Source: an uncultured Bacillota bacterium (GTDB lineage Bacteria; Bacillota; Clostridia; Oscillospirales; Oscillospiraceae). From it: a stretch of DNA of 64,000 nucleotides. How positions within the stretch are numbered: position 1 is the stretch's first letter; each line of letters begins with the position of its first letter. A program made the position numbers and the translations under genes. The notes under the pieces are model-generated. The model worked only from the letters and a program-made list of their open reading frames with translations, was not told the origin of the DNA and did no database searches. The stretch lies in assembly GCA_947645675.1 (NCBI GenBank), contig CANSDP010000002.1, forward strand, positions 62,001 to 126,000, read 5' to 3'. This document shows positions 24,322 through 32,378 of the stretch, piece after piece.

Positions 24322-24797
24322 GCGTCTATGTGATCTGCGTGGGCAAGCTGAAGGAGAAATTCTACAAGGACGCCTGCGCCGAGTATGTCAAGCGGCTGTC
24401 CCCCTACTGCAAGCTGACGGTGGTGGAAATTCCCGAGGTGAAGCTGCCCAAGGACCCCACCCTGGGGGAGATCACCAACGCCCTGGCTAAGGAGGGCGAC
24501 GCCATCCGCGCCAAAATTCCCCCCGGCTCCCGGGTAGCGGCCCTGTGCGTGGAGGGCCGGATGCGCTCCAGCGAGGAAATTCCCCAAATGTTTCCCGTTC
24601 CAGGCCGCAGCCCGGAGAAGCATATGGTATTCCTCATCGGCGGCAGCTACGGCCTGCACCCCTCGATCAAGGCGGAGGCCAATACCCTGCTGTCCATGTC
24701 CCCCATGACCTTCCCTCACCACCTGGCCCGTGTTATGCTCCTGGAGCAAATCTACCGCGCCTTTAAGATCAACGAGGGCTCCAGTTACCATAAATGA
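24315..24797 (+). CDS. rlmH: 23S rRNA (pseudouridine1915-N3)-methyltransferase RlmH
   Basis: 160-residue SPOUT methyltransferase modifying helix 69 of 23S rRNA. The SAM-binding knot FLIGGSYGL is at about 106-114, preceded by EKHMV; SLSxMTF-like LLSMSPMTFPHHLARVMLLEQIYRA follows; the invariant C-terminal YHK ends the protein. Family-typical length. Starts inside the end of walJ, a pairing common in Bacillota. Confidence 0.96.
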   Translation: MLSVYVICVGKLKEKFYKDACAEYVKRLSPYCKLTVVEIPEVKLPKDPTLGEITNALAKEGDAIRAKIPPGSRVAALCVEGRMRSSEEIPQMFPVPGRSPEKHMVFLIGGSYGLHPSIKAEANTLLSMSPMTFPHHLARVMLLEQIYRAFKINEGSSYHK

Positions 24798-24798
24798 A

Positions 24799-24838
24799 AA
24801 GCGTCCCCGCCTCCGACCCGAGGCGGGGACGCTTTTTT
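24799..24838 (+). terminator. rlmH terminator
   Basis: AGCGTCCCCGCCTC / GAGGCGGGGACGCT stem followed by TTTTT. Confidence 0.92.
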
Positions 24839-24857
24839 GGGCGCAATGGGGCCCGAC

Positions 24858-24903
24858 TTCCATTAAATGTATACAAACGTGCAATTTTTCAGGGAGTTCC
24901 GCC
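24858..24903 (+). repeat. 46-bp conserved cassette-end element, right copy
   Basis: Same element as 5799-5844 (44/46 identical, inverse orientation). Contains TGTATACA and a CGTGCAATTTTTC tract. It sits 20 bp past the rlmH terminator and 50 bp before the tail-like gene. Confidence 0.8.
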
Positions 24904-24952
24904 AGGGGTAGAGGGGCGCGCCCCCACACATCTTAAAAATCGGAGGTATTTT

Positions 24953-25420
24953 ATGAATCGCACAACCAACTACAAGCTCTGCCAATGGGAGGCGGACGAC
25001 AAGGTCCAGCGCACCGATTTCAACGCGGACAACGCCAAGCTCGACGCGGCCATCAAGGCGGTGGCTCAGAGGGCGGCGGCGCTGGAAACCGGCAAGGCCG
25101 ACAAGGCGCAGTGCCTGCGCATTATTACCGGAAGCTTCACCGGCACCGGAAGCGCGGACCCTGTCCATATCTCCATCGGCGCCCGGCCGAGGCTCCTGCT
25201 GATCGCCACCAACAACACAATCGGAAACAGCAACGAAAGAGCCCGGTTTGTGACGGAAAACGGTATCAATGTCTGGTTTTCCCATCAAAATACCCCGGTT
25301 GTCACATTTAATAGCCTCATCACTTTCACAAATGACGGCTTCACCATCACCTTTACGGAAAGCCCCGACCGGAGCTATAACCGGGCGGGATGCGAACAGC
25401 GGTACTGGGTCCTCGTCTAA
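24953..25420 (+). CDS. Phage-tail-fibre-like small protein, right cassette copy
   Basis: 155 residues, function unknown. The N-terminal ~35 residues (MNRTTNYKLCQWE, then DFNADNAKLDAAI) are closely similar to the left copy (4836-5342). An Ala-rich helix (about 36-55) follows, then a beta-rich C-terminal part (ITGSFTGTGSADPVHI, ARPRLLLIA) that has diverged strongly. The ATG at 24953 has CGGAGGTATTTT upstream, shared with the left copy; earlier in-frame ATGs cross the terminator and conserved element and are rejected. Convergent with the SLH gene at 25484-29068. No signal peptide or TM is seen. Confidence 0.75.
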   Translation: MNRTTNYKLCQWEADDKVQRTDFNADNAKLDAAIKAVAQRAAALETGKADKAQCLRIITGSFTGTGSADPVHISIGARPRLLLIATNNTIGNSNERARFVTENGINVWFSHQNTPVVTFNSLITFTNDGFTITFTESPDRSYNRAGCEQRYWVLV

Positions 25421-25425
25421 CGGGG

Positions 25426-25456
25426 AAACCCCCGGGCCTTTCAGCCCGGGGGTTTT
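25426..25456. terminator. Bidirectional terminator between convergent genes, right cassette
   Basis: AAACCCCCGGGC / GCCCGGGGGTTT stem around CTTTCA, with T on both strands; same position as 4800-4826 in the left cassette. Confidence 0.88.
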
Positions 25457-25483
25457 AATCAGTTAAATCACAGGACTTAACAA

Positions 25484-28400
25484 TTAGGCGGCTACTTCCA
25501 CGGTACCCTGGAACACAACGCCCTGGTACTCAATGGTGTAGTAGTAGTTACCGCCGGCGACAGTCTGGCCGCTATCCTCGGTCAGGGTCAGAACGACTTT
25601 GCCGTCAGCAACCTTGCCAACACTGGTAGTAAGTTTGCTCGTCGCGGCCTCGGTAGTGTAGCTGCTGTCGTTGTTATACCACTTCAGGGTCACAGTCTCA
25701 CCGTCGGCGATATTCCCCACTGCGTGATCCTTGGTGACAGTCTCGTCAGTGGCACTGGTAAACGCGGCAGACAGAGCCCCGCCCATGGTGATGTCAATCA
25801 CGCTGACGGTTACAACCTTGCTCTCGATGGAGACAGGAGCCTTCCCGGCCTCCTCGTTCGTTACGACACAGCGATACTGGGTGGTGCCAGCCGCGGCGAC
25901 GCCAATATCAGCCTGAGCAAGTGTAGCATTTGTTTTACCGGTCATATCTTCCCACTCCGCATCAACAGCGCTTCCTTTGGATTGCCACTGATAGGTAGGA
26001 GTCCCGCTGGTTGCGCTGGCCGCGACAGTCAGAGCATCGCCTGAGCTCAGGGTCGCCCCCTTGGCGTAGTACTTGGTAGCCTCAGTCAGATCGGTGGTAA
26101 AGCTGGGGGTAGCAGAGTCAGGCACCTTAACAGAAACGGTGTAAGCCTGGGGGTCACCGTTCTCGGCGGTAACGGTGATAGTGCCCTCGCTCCAACCAGT
26201 GGTGTAGGTCAGGGTAGCGGTGCCGCTGACCGCCGCCTCGCTGTCGGTCGCGGTAGCGGTAACAGTGATCTTGTCGCCATTGTTGGCGGTCCCGCCGACA
26301 GTGACCTTGATGGTGTGCTCGGTGTTGTCAACATCAGCCCTCTCGGTGACGGTGAGGCCTGCACCAGCGCCCTCCGCCTTGACTGCCTTGGCAGAAGCCA
26401 CAGTGTTGTCACTGCTCCGGGTATCGGCCATAGCGGTCACGGAGATCAGCTTGACCTCGCCGTCGTCCACGTAAGCGGTGGCGGTGACAGCGCCGCGATC
26501 CATAGCGGCTTCCAGCTTGGACAGGTCGGTGATCTTCTGGGTGTAGGCGTGGTTCTCACGGCCAGAGCGGACGTCCACGACCTGGAGGTCCTCGCTCAGG
26601 GTGATGTTCTCCAGCTTCCCGTTCTGAGCACCAGCACCAGTGAAGGTGATATACTGGCTCCGACGGATGCTGACGATGGTACTGGCGGTAATCACGCCGG
26701 TCTCGTCGTCGTAGTTGCTGCCAGTCACGCTCACGTTGCCAGGAATGGTACCCAGCTCATACACGCCGTCCTTGTTGACGTCGTAGGTGTAGAAGCCCAC
26801 AGCACTATCGTTGTCAACAACGACATCTTCCTTAGTGCCGTCCATCAGGTACACGGTGGCCTCATAGCCGCCCTTGGTCTCCACGGTGGGCTTGGCGTCC
26901 AGGTACAGGACCTTGTCGCTGCTCACGCCGTCGGAGACATCGGTGTCGGCCACGACGACCACAGCGGCCTCATAGGAGGAGCCCTCCTTGGAAGCGATAA
27001 CAAAGAGCTGCTTGCCGTTGGCAATCTTGGCGGAGCCCACAGAGGTGCTGATGTCCAGCTCGGCGGTGGTGGCGGTAGCGGCATTGGTACTGATGAGAAC
27101 GAACTTGGTGTTCTCGTTGATGTAGGCGCTCTTCACGGTGTTGCCAGCGCCGAAGCCGCCGGTGGTCACCTTAACGGTCTTGGAGCTGGAGGTGACCACG
27201 CCGTCCAGAGTGTCCAGCGTGTCGCTGCCAGCGGAAGCGACCTCAAAATCGGCATTGTCCACGTACTTCTTGGCGGAGAACTTGCCGTTGTTGGCCTTGG
27301 GATCAGGAACCTCAATTGCGTTGGGAGTTCCATCGGCAATAGGGTCGCCATTGGCGTTGTTAGCGCCGCTCTTGTTGTCCTTGTCGGTGAAGGTGTACAG
27401 CTTCTGCACAGCGCCAAAGCTGTTGGCCTGCGCCTCGTCCAGGTTGAAGGTGTTCACATAGGTGGTGGCCTCGATCTCAATTTCGGACTCCACGCCCTCC
27501 ATGTCCACGACTTGGGCATAGAACTTCTGGAGACCGTTGCCGGACTGGGTGTAATAAGCGCTGTGGACGTAGTAGACATCGTCCAGCTTCACGCCCTCGA
27601 CGCCGTCGATGGCCAGAACGTAATCGTTCTCAGTCATGTAGAGAGCGAACTCGCTGTTGTCAAAGTCGAAGCTGGTGACAGATCCAGCATCCAGGGCGTT
27701 GACCAGGTTGTACTTGTCGCCGTCCAGGGTAATGACCTTGTTAGCCTTGTAAGCGGTGACCTTGCCCTCGACAACCTTGGCGGGGTGGCTGGCTACGATC
27801 TCGCTCTCGCCGTTCTGGGCGATGGCAACGAAGGTATCCTCGGTGTAATCGGCGGCGTTGAAGCCGGCGAAATCGTTGTCGTTATAGGTGCCCTTACTGG
27901 TGCCGTTCAGGCCCTTCAGGGAGACATAGTAGGCCGCGCCGTCCTTGGCGTCAGCGGAGGACACATCGTCGTCCACCTTGGAGACCTGAGCCAGGTTGTA
28001 CCGGGTCACGATCACCTTGTTAACCTTGTTGTCCTCGCGGAACAGCTCCACCACGTCGCCAGACTTGAGGACCTCGCTGGCGGTCTTGCCGTCGCCATTC
28101 AGCTTGTACTCAACACTGGCATCCACGTTGCTGGCCTTCAGGTCGAAGTAGTCCTTGCTGGTCGCCACGTTGCCGATGGTAGCGGCGTCGTCGGGGTTGA
28201 TGACCATGCTCTTCCAGGCCTCTTTGGCGGTCTCGGCCACGTCGTCGCCCTTGTACTGCCAGAGGTCAGTGGTCCGGCCCAGGCCGTCGGTGCTATCGGT
28301 CAGGGTCAGGTCCCGGCCGTACAGGAACTCGCACAGCTGGAGCTTGTTGTCCTCACCGCTAACGTACTTGCCGTCAGACTGCGTGTAATTATACACGCTG

Positions 28401-29068
28401 GTGGTGCGCTCGTTATAGTTCCGGGCGCTGACGATGGTGGTGCCGTCGGGAAGGCTGATGTCCTGACCGCTGCGGCTGGTAGTAACCATAGTGGCCTGAA
28501 GGGTGTTCAGGGCCAGCTTAGCCACGGTGTTGCGGTTCATGGGGGCATTGCCGGCGCCGCTCAGGCCGTCAAACAGGTTGATCTCGTTGGCCTTGGCGGC
28601 AACAGGCTGATCCCACTGGGCGGCGCCCAGGGACAGATCCTCATAGCCCAGAGCCCGCAGCATCATAGCGGCGGCCTCAACGGCGGTCACGGTGGAGTTG
28701 CCGTCGTAGATGCCCTCGCCGCGGCCGGCGATGATGCCGGCGCTGTAGCAGGCGGCCACATACCGCTGCGCCCAGTCGGGCACGTCGGTGAAGGGGTGGG
28801 AGCCTACGTAGCTGTCGGCCTCGTAGGTGCCCAGGATCAGCTTGGCCATGATGACGGCCATCTCGTTGCGGGTGACATTCTTGTCAGGTTCAAACTCGCC
28901 GTTCTCGTTGCCGATCATGACCTTGACAGCCTCGAGAACTGCAATCGCCTCGGTGTTGTCCTCGCTGGACACATCGGGGAAGCTCGCCGCGCTGGAGCCG
29001 ACGACCATCATGCCAACCAGCATAACGGAGGCCAGAGCCAGGCTGAGAGCCCGTTTCAGGTTTCTCAT
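25484..29068 (-). CDS. SLH-domain surface (S-layer-like) protein
   Basis: 1194-residue exported protein, paralogue of 1752-4778. Signal peptide about 1-27 is nearly identical to the left copy. SLH modules at about 29-78 (FPDVSSEDN), 92-143 (FTDVPDWAQ) and a weak third to ~196. The middle (200-850) is Asp/Val/Thr-rich beta sequence. Near the C-terminus come a cadherin-like beta-sandwich stretch (about 870-990) and an Ig-like domain (TYQWQSKG...YRCVVTNEEAG, about 1015-1110). The ATG at 29068 follows AAGGAGGAAA. Leader 29069-29237 differs from the left copy apart from a shared GAAAATTTCGG tract. Confidence 0.9.
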   Translation of the reverse strand: MRNLKRALSLALASVMLVGMMVVGSSAASFPDVSSEDNTEAIAVLEAVKVMIGNENGEFEPDKNVTRNEMAVIMAKLILGTYEADSYVGSHPFTDVPDWAQRYVAACYSAGIIAGRGEGIYDGNSTVTAVEAAAMMLRALGYEDLSLGAAQWDQPVAAKANEINLFDGLSGAGNAPMNRNTVAKLALNTLQATMVTTSRSGQDISLPDGTTIVSARNYNERTTSVYNYTQSDGKYVSGEDNKLQLCEFLYGRDLTLTDSTDGLGRTTDLWQYKGDDVAETAKEAWKSMVINPDDAATIGNVATSKDYFDLKASNVDASVEYKLNGDGKTASEVLKSGDVVELFREDNKVNKVIVTRYNLAQVSKVDDDVSSADAKDGAAYYVSLKGLNGTSKGTYNDNDFAGFNAADYTEDTFVAIAQNGESEIVASHPAKVVEGKVTAYKANKVITLDGDKYNLVNALDAGSVTSFDFDNSEFALYMTENDYVLAIDGVEGVKLDDVYYVHSAYYTQSGNGLQKFYAQVVDMEGVESEIEIEATTYVNTFNLDEAQANSFGAVQKLYTFTDKDNKSGANNANGDPIADGTPNAIEVPDPKANNGKFSAKKYVDNADFEVASAGSDTLDTLDGVVTSSSKTVKVTTGGFGAGNTVKSAYINENTKFVLISTNAATATTAELDISTSVGSAKIANGKQLFVIASKEGSSYEAAVVVVADTDVSDGVSSDKVLYLDAKPTVETKGGYEATVYLMDGTKEDVVVDNDSAVGFYTYDVNKDGVYELGTIPGNVSVTGSNYDDETGVITASTIVSIRRSQYITFTGAGAQNGKLENITLSEDLQVVDVRSGRENHAYTQKITDLSKLEAAMDRGAVTATAYVDDGEVKLISVTAMADTRSSDNTVASAKAVKAEGAGAGLTVTERADVDNTEHTIKVTVGGTANNGDKITVTATATDSEAAVSGTATLTYTTGWSEGTITVTAENGDPQAYTVSVKVPDSATPSFTTDLTEATKYYAKGATLSSGDALTVAASATSGTPTYQWQSKGSAVDAEWEDMTGKTNATLAQADIGVAAAGTTQYRCVVTNEEAGKAPVSIESKVVTVSVIDITMGGALSAAFTSATDETVTKDHAVGNIADGETVTLKWYNNDSSYTTEAATSKLTTSVGKVADGKVVLTLTEDSGQTVAGGNYYYTIEYQGVVFQGTVEVAA

Positions 29069-29237
29069 AGTGTTTCCTCCTTGTTAATTTTTTCGGCCAT
29101 GAGAGGGGCCGTTTTCCGTAAAAACAGGGCTTCGCGACGGTCTTGGTAGAACGCAAAGTTTTAACATTTCCGTAACAAAGTTCTCTATTTTTACCGAAAT
29201 TTTCGAGGTTTTTCTACTTTTTCCTCCCCTCACCGGG

Positions 29238-29430
29238 GTGTCACACCCCTGACGCAGGTCCTAAAAGTTGCGAAAACCGGAGGAAATCACAAAAAACAGG
29301 CCTCCAAACCTGTCAAAAAGTGAAGCTGGTAGACATTTGGTAGACATCCTAAAATATTCCAGTCCCCGCAATCCCTTGCGGCGCAAGGGTTCGACAGGAC
29401 TTTTTGGTAGACCATTGGTAGACATGGGGG
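29238..29430 (-). repeat. 193-bp inverted repeat, right copy (head of right surface cassette)
   Basis: Inverted copy of 1335-1527, 190 of 193 positions identical by eye. Contains the same two GTCTACC pairs, CCCTTGCGCCGCAAGGG hairpin and ACAGG/CCTGT plus T-run. It abuts the ilvD terminator. Confidence 0.92.
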
Positions 29431-29436
29431 CAAAAT

Positions 29437-29470
29437 AAAAATCCACCGGCAAAGCCGGTGGATTTTTATT
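29437..29470 (-). terminator. ilvD terminator
   Basis: AAAATCCACCGGC / GCCGGTGGATTTTT stem just after the ilvD stop codon; T-run on the minus strand. Confidence 0.9.
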
Positions 29471-29471
29471 G

Positions 29472-31133
29472 TTATTCAAGAATCGCTCCCTTGTCGGCGG
29501 AGGAGACCAGTTTCGCGTAGCGGGCGAGGTAGCCGGTTTTGATTTTCGGCTCGGGGCAGGACCACTTAGCCCGGCGGACGGCCAGCTCGATATCGGTAAC
29601 GGCCAGGGTGATGGTGTGGTTGGGGATGTCAATAATGATGGTGTCACCGTCCTCCACCAGAGCGATGTTGCCGCCGGAGGCCGCCTCGGGGGAGACGTGG
29701 CCGATGGAAGCCCCACGGGTGGCGCCGGAGAAGCGGCCGTCGGTAATGAGGGCCACCTCCTTGTCCAGGCCCATGCCGGCGATGGCGGAGGTGGGGTTGA
29801 GCATTTCCCGCATGCCGGGCCCGCCCTTGGGGCCCTCATAGCGGATGACCACCACGTCCCCAGCGCGGATTTTCCCGGCGTAGATGGCCTCAATGGCGGC
29901 CTCCTCGGAGTCGAACACCCGGGCGGGGCCCTGGTGGACCATCATCTCCGGGGCCACGGCGGACTGCTTCACCACACAGCCGTCTGGGGCAAGGTTGCCC
30001 CTCAGCACGGCGATGCCGCCGGTCTTGGAGTAGGGCTTGCTGATGGGCCGGATGATCTCGGGGTCCCGGTTGACCACCCCCTCCAGGTTTTCAGCGATGG
30101 TCTTGCCGGAGCAGGTGGGCAGGGTGGTGTCGATGAGCTTTTTCTTGGCCAGCTCGGCCATGACAGCGTAGACGCCGCCGGCCCGCTCCAGGTCCTCCAT
30201 ATAGGTGTCACCGGCGGGTGCCAGGTGGCACAGGTTGGGGGTTTTGGCGGAGACCTGATTGGCCGTGTCGAAGGAGAGCTCGACCCCGCACTCATGGGCG
30301 ATGGCGGGCAGATGGAGCATGGTGTTGGTGGAACAGCCCAGGGCCATGTCAACGGACTCGGCGTTGCGGAAGGCCTTGGGGGTCATGATGTCCCGGGGGC
30401 GGATATTTTTCTCGACCAGCTCCATGATCTTCATGCCGGTGTGCTTGGCCAGCCTCAGCCGGGCGGACCACACGGCGGGGATGGTGCCGTTGCCCCGGAG
30501 AGCCATGCCGATGGCCTCGGTGAGGCAGTTCATGGAGTTGGCGGTGTACATCCCGGAGCAGGAGCCGCAGGTGGGGCAGGCGTTATTCTCATACTCCTCC
30601 ACGCCCTCCTCGTCCAGCTTGCCGGCGTAGTAGGAGCCCACCGCCTCAAACATGTGGCTCAGGCAGGTGCGCCGCCCGTCGTTGAGCCGTCCGGCCAGCA
30701 TGGGCCCGCCGGAGACGAAGATGGTGGGCACGTTCACCCGGGCGGCGGCCATCAGCAGGCCGGGGACATTTTTGTCACAGTTGGGGATCATCACCAGGCC
30801 GTCAAACTGGTGGGCCATAGCCATGGCCTCGGTGGAGTCGGCGATGAGGTCCCGGGTCACCAGGGAGTACTTCATGCCCACATGGCCCATGGCGATGCCG
30901 TCGCACACCGCGATGGCCGGGAACTCCACCGGCGTGCCTCCCGCGGCCCGGATGCCCGCCTTGACCGCCTCGGCGATCTTGTCCAGGTTCATGTGGCCGG
31001 GGACAATCTCATTGTAGGAGCACACCACGCCGATCAGCGGACGCTCCAGCTCCTCCTTGGTGTACCCCAGGGCGTAGAGCAAAGAGCGGTTGGGTGCGGC
31101 GGGAATGCCTTTTTTTACAACGTCAGAACGCAT
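29472..31133 (-). CDS. ilvD: Dihydroxy-acid dehydratase
   Basis: 553-residue Fe-S dehydratase converting 2,3-dihydroxy-isovalerate/methylvalerate to the 2-oxo acids, third step of valine/isoleucine synthesis. Cluster-ligand regions PNCDKNVPG and [13 protein letters not shown], the family signature [15 protein letters not shown] near the C-terminus and length all match. GGAGG lies before the ATG. It has its own strong promoter and terminator, so it is monocistronic here, although ilvD and ilvB often neighbour each other in relatives; ilvB lies 28 kb away past the two surface cassettes. Confidence 0.97.
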   Translation of the reverse strand: MRSDVVKKGIPAAPNRSLLYALGYTKEELERPLIGVVCSYNEIVPGHMNLDKIAEAVKAGIRAAGGTPVEFPAIAVCDGIAMGHVGMKYSLVTRDLIADSTEAMAMAHQFDGLVMIPNCDKNVPGLLMAAARVNVPTIFVSGGPMLAGRLNDGRRTCLSHMFEAVGSYYAGKLDEEGVEEYENNACPTCGSCSGMYTANSMNCLTEAIGMALRGNGTIPAVWSARLRLAKHTGMKIMELVEKNIRPRDIMTPKAFRNAESVDMALGCSTNTMLHLPAIAHECGVELSFDTANQVSAKTPNLCHLAPAGDTYMEDLERAGGVYAVMAELAKKKLIDTTLPTCSGKTIAENLEGVVNRDPEIIRPISKPYSKTGGIAVLRGNLAPDGCVVKQSAVAPEMMVHQGPARVFDSEEAAIEAIYAGKIRAGDVVVIRYEGPKGGPGMREMLNPTSAIAGMGLDKEVALITDGRFSGATRGASIGHVSPEAASGGNIALVEDGDTIIIDIPNHTITLAVTDIELAVRRAKWSCPEPKIKTGYLARYAKLVSSADKGAILE

Positions 31134-31178
31134 AGCGGTTACCTCCTGGATTTAACGAAAATAACATTTGTTTGATTT

Positions 31179-31208
31179 CAGAATACCGCAGGATTCTGAA
31201 CCTGTCAA
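31179..31208 (-). promoter_or_regulatory. ilvD promoter with overlapping palindrome
   Basis: Minus strand TTGACA (plus 31203-31208), 17 bp, TATTCT (plus 31180-31185). CAGAAT-N8-ATTCTG (31179-31198) spans the -10 and spacer, a possible repressor site. Confidence 0.75.
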
Positions 31209-31220
31209 GAAAAATCTAAT

Positions 31221-31456
31221 CCCATGGCAGGGTAATTGAACGAGTGAACAAGGTACCATTGACCGCAACCAAAGGCTCCCTCTCTGAGGGAGCTGTCAGC
31301 CGCAGGCTGACTGAGGGAGTCCCCAAGGTCCCCGCAGTCCTCCGGAGGACTCCCTCCGTCACGGCTTCGCCGTGCCACCTCCCTCTAGGAGGGAGGCTTT
31401 TGGAGCCTGGTCGTTCACAATTTATTTGCTCATTCAATTACCCTGAATCCCATGGG
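31221..31456. repeat. Palindromic insertion-like element enclosing an R1 copy
   Basis: Outer arms CCCATGG.CAGGGTAATTGAACGAG (31221-31244) and its imperfect reverse complement (31428-31456). The R1 repeat lies inside. No ORF. Confidence 0.6.
31271..31400. repeat. Dispersed palindromic repeat R1
   Basis: 130-bp copy, same ends and internal stems as 17256-17384. Confidence 0.8.
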
Positions 31457-31540
31457 TATTTACTTGACCTCTGACGCGAATTATGGTATGTATCTTGCGG
31501 TCACGTTCCACTTTCGTGGGTACTCCGTCAGCATACATAT

Positions 31541-31631
31541 TAAAAAGCTGAAAACCGCCACCCCAGCACGGTGACGGTTTTCTGATGAAAACATGATCTT
31601 GGGCTGGACCGCTTCGTGAGCGGCATCCCTT
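31541..31631 (-). ncRNA. Candidate small RNA on minus strand
   Basis: Predicted ~90-nt transcript starting near 31631. A 5' hairpin CCGCT-CACGA-AGCGG (31607-31621), a single-stranded stretch, then a long stem AAAACCGTCACC / GGTGGCGGTTTT (31551-31582) and CAGCTTTTTA, an intrinsic terminator. A consensus promoter lies directly upstream (31638-31666). A plus-strand promoter-like TTGACC-17-TATGTA at 31464-31492 would read into the same hairpin. Alternatively the hairpin simply ends the gene at 31675-31860. Confidence 0.4.
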
Positions 31632-31637
31632 TATACC

Positions 31638-31666
31638 AATATACCACCGCCCTGACGTTTTGTCAA
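31638..31666 (-). promoter_or_regulatory. Consensus promoter before the candidate small RNA
   Basis: Minus strand TTGACA (plus 31661-31666), 17 bp, TATATT (plus 31638-31643), starting 9 bp past the stop of the 61-residue gene. Confidence 0.6.
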
Positions 31667-31674
31667 GGCGGTTT

Positions 31675-31860
31675 TCAGTTCTGCTCCTCCTGTTCCTTCA
31701 GGTTCTCCAGCGCCCACTTCGTGGCCGCGATCACAAAGGCGGAGAAATTAGAATCTTTCCCCCGGATGGCAATTTCTACCTCCTCTATAACGTCATTTGG
31801 GAAACGAATGCTCCTCTGTGAAGTCTGAGGGATGATAGGTATCTTAAATTTTCTAGCCAT
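31675..31860 (-). CDS. Small ribbon-helix-helix-like protein (YlcI/YnfO-type)
   Basis: 61 residues: MARKFKIPIIPQT, then QRSIRFPNDVIEEVEIAIRG (strand plus helix), then a second helix SAFVIAATKWALENLKEQ. This pattern resembles small Arc/YlcI-type DNA-binding proteins found in mobile elements of gut Firmicutes. CAGGTGAGA precedes the ATG. It is divergent from the 74-residue gene at 31973 with overlapping promoters. Lower GC than its neighbours, consistent with transfer. A role as a regulator of its own region is inference. Confidence 0.7.
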   Translation of the reverse strand: MARKFKIPIIPQTSQRSIRFPNDVIEEVEIAIRGKDSNFSAFVIAATKWALENLKEQEEQN

Positions 31861-31884
31861 ATTCTCACCTGCAATACATTTTGT

Positions 31885-31915
31885 ACTTTACATTGTGATA
31901 CAAATGAGGTAAAAT
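31885..31915. promoter_or_regulatory. Overlapping divergent promoters
   Basis: Plus: TTTACA (31887-31892), 17 bp, TAAAAT (31910-31915). Minus: TTTACC (plus 31908-31913), 17 bp, TAAAGT (plus 31885-31890). TTTGTA and TACAAA half-sites lie within, as for a shared operator. Confidence 0.5.
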
Positions 31916-31972
31916 TTATGTGTTCCATTTGAATCCCATTCGAAATTCGATTGAATGTCAGGAGAGATAGCT

Positions 31973-32197
31973 ATGAACTACTTTGAGAAACTGCTGCTGA
32001 TCTACCTACAGACCAGCAAGCTGGAGGCGAAGGTCACCGGCTTAGACATGGATGGCTTCCGGAAGGCGCTGAACGACGAGGGAAAGCGCCGGCTGGAGGT
32101 TGTGGAGCAGATCGTCTTTGAGGACAGCGATTTGAGATCAGACGCACAAAAAGTAGCGGCCCTCAAGCTGTGCTTTCAGAAGGACTTCTACGCCTGA
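31973..32197 (+). CDS. Small hypothetical protein, 74 residues
   Basis: Starts MNYFEKLLLIYLQTSKLEAK; predicted all-helical, charged, ending LKLCFQKDFYA. No signal peptide or TM segment and no family recognised. The ATG at 31973 is 6-12 nt after CAGGAGAG; an upstream in-frame ATG at 31955 overlaps that site. Divergent from the ribbon-helix-helix-like gene, with which it may form a small accessory module. Confidence 0.65.
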   Translation: MNYFEKLLLIYLQTSKLEAKVTGLDMDGFRKALNDEGKRRLEVVEQIVFEDSDLRSDAQKVAALKLCFQKDFYA

Positions 32198-32344
32198 CCC
32201 CCGGCGCGCCGTTCTCCGGGGGTGCGTTGTAGGGGCGCTAAGCCCTTGTTTTCTTCGATATTTTGGCTTCGCCAAAAGGAGGCTGGCCCCGCGGGGGACG
32301 TGGGGGTTAACCCGTGGGGGGCGAAAAGCATTTCCGCAAACCAG

Positions 32345-32372
32345 TTGACAAGCGCGGTCTTTTTCATATAAT
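32345..32372 (+). promoter_or_regulatory. Consensus promoter immediately before the TRIC channel gene
   Basis: TTGACA (32345-32350), 16 bp, TATAAT (32367-32372). Start of transcription would fall at about 32379, the A of the ATG, giving a leaderless message; the GGAGG at 32373-32377 would then lie outside the RNA. Confidence 0.6.
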
Positions 32373-32378
32373 GGAGGT

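Noticed and set aside
26315-29149. 944-codon open frame antisense to the right SLH gene
   Set aside because: Same shadow effect; the minus-strand frame has signal peptide, SLH modules and ribosome site.
1335-29430. Reading the 193-bp inverted repeats as ends of one large transposon
   Set aside because: No transposase, integrase or cargo signature; interior holds conserved housekeeping genes such as recG, murA and rlmH.
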